A stretch of 35,077 nt of DNA from Gammaproteobacteria bacterium (GTDB taxonomy: Bacteria; Pseudomonadota; Gammaproteobacteria; UBA4575), in the NCBI GenBank assembly GCA_026710875.1, contig JAPOQE010000021.1, forward strand, positions 1-35,077. The letters are read 5' to 3'. Positions 33,428 to 35,077 of the stretch are shown here, in pieces (within the stretch, counting starts at the first letter, position 1; every line of letters begins with the position of its first letter). The translations under genes were made by a program, and so were the position numbers. The notes under the pieces were generated by a model. It was not told the origin of the DNA. It worked only from the letters and a program-made list of their open reading frames with translations, and made no database searches.

Positions 33428-33455
33428 GTGACGGATCTGACCCGCATGCTATACT
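33428..33455 (+). promoter_or_regulatory. Possible promoter for the hairpin array and second recombinase
   Basis: GTGACG (33428-33433), a 16-base spacer and TATACT (33450-33455) resemble a sigma-70 promoter (4/6 and 5/6 matches). A transcript starting near 33462 would run about 475 bases through the hairpin array before reaching the recombinase start at 33937. Confidence 0.45.
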
Positions 33456-33591
33456 GAACACGTATCGATTTTGTACCGAAGCCATGGCGGTATATCCGTG
33501 GCGACAAGGCACCGTTCGGACCGTGCAACAGGTGCATCAGCGAAAGCTGCGGTCCATCTTCAACGTCCTTCAAGGACCCAGGGCAAGTCCA

Positions 33592-33867
33592 GGGCTTGTC
33601 CATCTTCAACCGCACAGGCGTAAGCCTGTTTATTCAATCCACGAGCGCCATGCGTGACGTTCGCCTGTGGGCGAGGTCACACCGGGCTTGTATTTTCAAT
33701 CCATGCGGAGGAATCCGCTTACTTCAAAGGAGGTGTAATCCTGTCGCCCGTATACCGGGCATGTTGACTGTCGCAGGGCTGGTCTTCCACAGAAGTCATC
33801 CTGCGTGGCCTTGACTGAGGCACATTCAAGTCGATCGGGAGTGGTGTCCCGTGACCGTATTCGCGAT
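33592..33867 (+). repeat. Tandem hairpin array, three diverged 92-base units
   Basis: GGGCTTGT at 33592 and 33684 and GGGCTGGT at 33776 start three units spaced exactly 92 bases. Each then has a first hairpin (33614-33629 with loop GTAA; 33705-33718 with loop GGAA; 33804-33823 with one bulge), a TTCAA linker (33633, 33723, 33825), and a second hairpin (33654-33680; 33746-33760; 33836-33851). Stem sequences differ between units while the layout is kept, which points to selection on folding. Further hairpins follow at 33860-33874 and 33881-33894. Confidence 0.6.
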
Positions 33868-33936
33868 AAGCGAAACTTGTGCAGCCCAGGCTGCCAGGTG
33901 GCTCAGAAACACTAACCGGAAAAGATAGAGAACACT

Positions 33937-34803
33937 ATGCGCGACTTGAACCACAACCTGAAACAGCTCTGCAAACACTGCCGGGAAGGCAGCTATGCCA
34001 CGCAGAGAAACCGGGAGCGGATCTTGACACAAATTGCGAATGAACTGCATGCGATGGGCTACCGGAAGATGCAGGCGAAATCCTTGAAGCCCAAGCATAT
34101 CGAGGCCCTGGTCCAGCACTGGCAGGACCGGGGCCTGTCCATCGGAACCATAAAAAACCGGATGGCGGCGGTACGCTGGTGGGCCACGAAGGTCAACAAG
34201 CGCAACGTCATGGCCAACTCGAATGAACATTACGGCATTCCGGATAGGCGATTCGTGACCAACGAGGATAAAGCCAAAGACCTCACAAAAGAGCAGCTCA
34301 GCAAGGTCAAGGACGATCATGTGCGCATGAGCCTGGAACTCCAGAAAGCCTTTGGGCTGAGGAGAGAAGAAGCGATGAAGTTCATGCCCAGCTATGCCGA
34401 TAGAGGGGATCATATCCAGCTGAAGGCCAGCTGGACCAAGGGCGGCAAGTCAAGAACAATTCCTATTCGCACAGTAGCCCAGAGAGAGGTGCTTAACCGG
34501 GCAAGGGGCCTTGCCGGTCTAGGGTCCTTAATCCCGAGCCACCGAAGCTACGTTCATCAGTTGAGAGTTTATGAGGGCAGTACGCTACGGGCGGGACTTT
34601 CAAGCATGCACGGTCTGCGCCATGCCTATGCGCAGGAGCGTTATGAGGAGCTGACGGGCTGGAAGTGTCCGGCTACCGGAGGGTTAAACACCAAATCCCT
34701 AAGCCCAGAGCAGCGGGAGTTGGACCGGGAGGCCCGGCTGACGATCAGCCAAGAACTGGGACATGAGCGAGAGCAGGTGACTGCAGCGTATCTTGGAAGA
34801 TAA
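33937..34803 (+). CDS. Second tyrosine recombinase (Integrase_1-type)
   Basis: This is a 288-residue tyrosine recombinase of the short Integrase_1 / phage-integrase SAM-like type, clearly different from the tRNA-proximal integrase. Residues 1-90 form the core-binding SAM-like domain (LTQIANELHAMGYRKM...TIKNRMAAVRWW). Catalytic residues are R142 (FGLRREEAM), K168 or K171 (WTKGGKSRTIPI), H225xxR228 (MHGLRHAYAQERY), H276 (LGHEREQ) and Y285 (TAAYLG), all present. There is no arm-binding domain at the N-terminus. It follows the hairpin array, which may be its leader or its target. It could mobilise a nested element; its sites are unknown. Confidence 0.88.
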   Translation: MRDLNHNLKQLCKHCREGSYATQRNRERILTQIANELHAMGYRKMQAKSLKPKHIEALVQHWQDRGLSIGTIKNRMAAVRWWATKVNKRNVMANSNEHYGIPDRRFVTNEDKAKDLTKEQLSKVKDDHVRMSLELQKAFGLRREEAMKFMPSYADRGDHIQLKASWTKGGKSRTIPIRTVAQREVLNRARGLAGLGSLIPSHRSYVHQLRVYEGSTLRAGLSSMHGLRHAYAQERYEELTGWKCPATGGLNTKSLSPEQRELDREARLTISQELGHEREQVTAAYLGR

Positions 34804-34861
34804 TGAACGGTATTGCACTTGGTCCTGAAAACATACTTTTAGAACTTTTAGGATTGATACT

Positions 34862-34882
34862 ATTCAAATTCTTCTTTTGAAT
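34862..34882. repeat. 7-base inverted repeat over the -35 box of the antitoxin promoter
   Basis: ATTCAAA (34862-34868) and TTTGAAT (34876-34882) are perfect inverted arms with a 7-base centre. The right arm contains the -35 box. It may be an operator, or a weak terminator for the recombinase gene ending at 34803. Confidence 0.45.
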
Positions 34883-34917
34883 TTTGTCTATAAAACTAGT
34901 ATAATTTCAGACAAAAT
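34877..34917 (+). promoter_or_regulatory. Promoter and operator of the AbiEi-like gene
   Basis: TTGAAT (34877-34882), a 17-base spacer and a perfect TATAAT (34900-34905) form a strong sigma-70 promoter. ATTTTGTCT (34881-34889) and AGACAAAAT (34909-34917) are perfect 9-base inverted arms bracketing the -10 box. This fits negative autoregulation, as is known for AbiEi antitoxins, which bind inverted repeats in their own promoter. Confidence 0.75.
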
Positions 34918-34929
34918 AGGGTTTATCTA

Positions 34930-35077
34930 ATGACTACTGCAAAAGCTATTCGAACCGATCTGCGGAAACTGCCTAAGGGCAAGCCGTTTACCAACTCGCG
35001 CTTTCTGAGGCATGGGTCGCGCGGGGCCGTCGGCCGAGCACTCTCACGCCTGGTTGCGGAAGGTGAAATCAAACGCC
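34930..35077 (+). CDS. AbiEi-type antitoxin / DUF6088 family protein, cut by window edge
   Basis: Only the first 49 codons are in the window, and the frame is open to the last base. The visible part, with TAKAIRTDLRKLPKGKPFTN, then SRFLRHGSRGAVGRALSRL and VAEGEIKR, is the N-terminal winged helix shared by type IV antitoxins of the AbiEi family and DUF6088 proteins. AbiEi silences its own promoter and counters the nucleotidyltransferase toxin AbiEii, a phage-defence system. The toxin gene would be expected just beyond the right edge. The start is ATG, 18 bases after the predicted transcription start, with a weak ribosome binding site. Confidence 0.72.
   Translation, partial: MTTAKAIRTDLRKLPKGKPFTNSRFLRHGSRGAVGRALSRLVAEGEIKR

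Larger units (their letters stand above)
33142..33936. other. Hairpin-rich, gene-poor region upstream of the second recombinase
   Basis: These 795 bases have no convincing gene; frames on both strands overlap each other and carry no family pattern. Stem-loops are unusually dense. In the left half they are 33167-33199, 33225-33240, 33264-33303 (an 11-base outer stem GGCCG-TGTCAC with GTGACG-CGGCC) and 33409-33430. A run of eight T at 33399-33406 may end the replication operon. The right half holds a promoter and the 92-base-period hairpin array, listed separately. Confidence 0.65.

Noticed and set aside
33151-33657. A 168-codon plus-strand frame (and minus-strand frames 33045-33512 and 33271-33615) in the hairpin region
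   Set aside because: The frames overlap one another, have no family pattern or good start, and run through hairpins conserved in layout; noncoding is more likely.
33559-33730. CRISPR-like repeats because of recurring TTCAATCC words
   Set aside because: The repeated words are short, the intervals contain hairpins and not unique spacers, and no cas gene is nearby.
28981-35077. A second copy of the tRNA-Phe 3' end (attR)
   Set aside because: No repeat of the T-arm and acceptor end was found by eye on either strand; the right boundary is presumably outside the window.

Overview
The window looks like a contig end from a free-living or symbiotic gammaproteobacterium. The best guess, from gene neighbourhoods and protein style, is the Chromatiales / sulfur-oxidiser-like part of the class, but no single marker proves it. 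The first 13 bases equal the 3' end of the Illumina sequencing adapter, so the left edge is a raw assembly end and not genome sequence.

Bases 14 to about 28980 are ordinary chromosome, dense in conserved genes. The order is: ubiK (minus strand); a nitrogen block of a TorF-type porin, glnK and amtB behind a clear sigma-54 promoter and an NtrC site; divergent speE and speA with ycgL; nadA; an acyl-CoA ligase; a minus-strand run of priA, argS and a SPOR-domain protein; an HNH nuclease gene; hemH; a minus-strand set of an M48 lipoprotein protease, a 5'-3' exonuclease and a fructosamine-kinase-family gene; rpmE; a minus-strand rph-rdgB-hemW operon divergent from yicC; a half-length asparaginase; a Do/DegQ protease; divergent moaD and moaC; mutY-yggX; and tRNA-Phe. 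Perfect DnaA-box words lie in two intergenic regions, upstream of priA and upstream of rpmE. The second adjoins an AT-rich stretch.

From 28981 to the right edge the sequence is an accessory island inserted beside the 3' end of tRNA-Phe. To the eye its genes are richer in G+C than the core. It carries a tyrosine integrase, a minus-strand winged-helix plus PD-(D/E)XK nuclease (NucS-like, probably defensive), a small unknown gene, an AlpA/excisionase-like DNA-binding protein, a replication-initiator-like helix-turn-helix protein, about 800 bases of hairpin-rich DNA without a convincing gene, a second and unrelated-looking tyrosine recombinase, and the start of an AbiEi-type antitoxin gene cut by the window edge. 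The other end of the island is not in the window.

Two island features deserve most attention. First, the middle of the replication-protein gene holds eight TGTCA/TGACA words on both strands, including a perfect 9+9 inverted repeat. This resembles an origin embedded in its own initiator gene, as in lambda O. Second, the stretch just upstream of the second recombinase contains three diverged units with a 92-base period. Each has a GGGCTKGT box, a hairpin, a TTCAA linker and a second hairpin, and the stems differ in sequence while the layout is kept. It could be a structured RNA leader or an array of folded recombination sites; I know of no named element that it matches.
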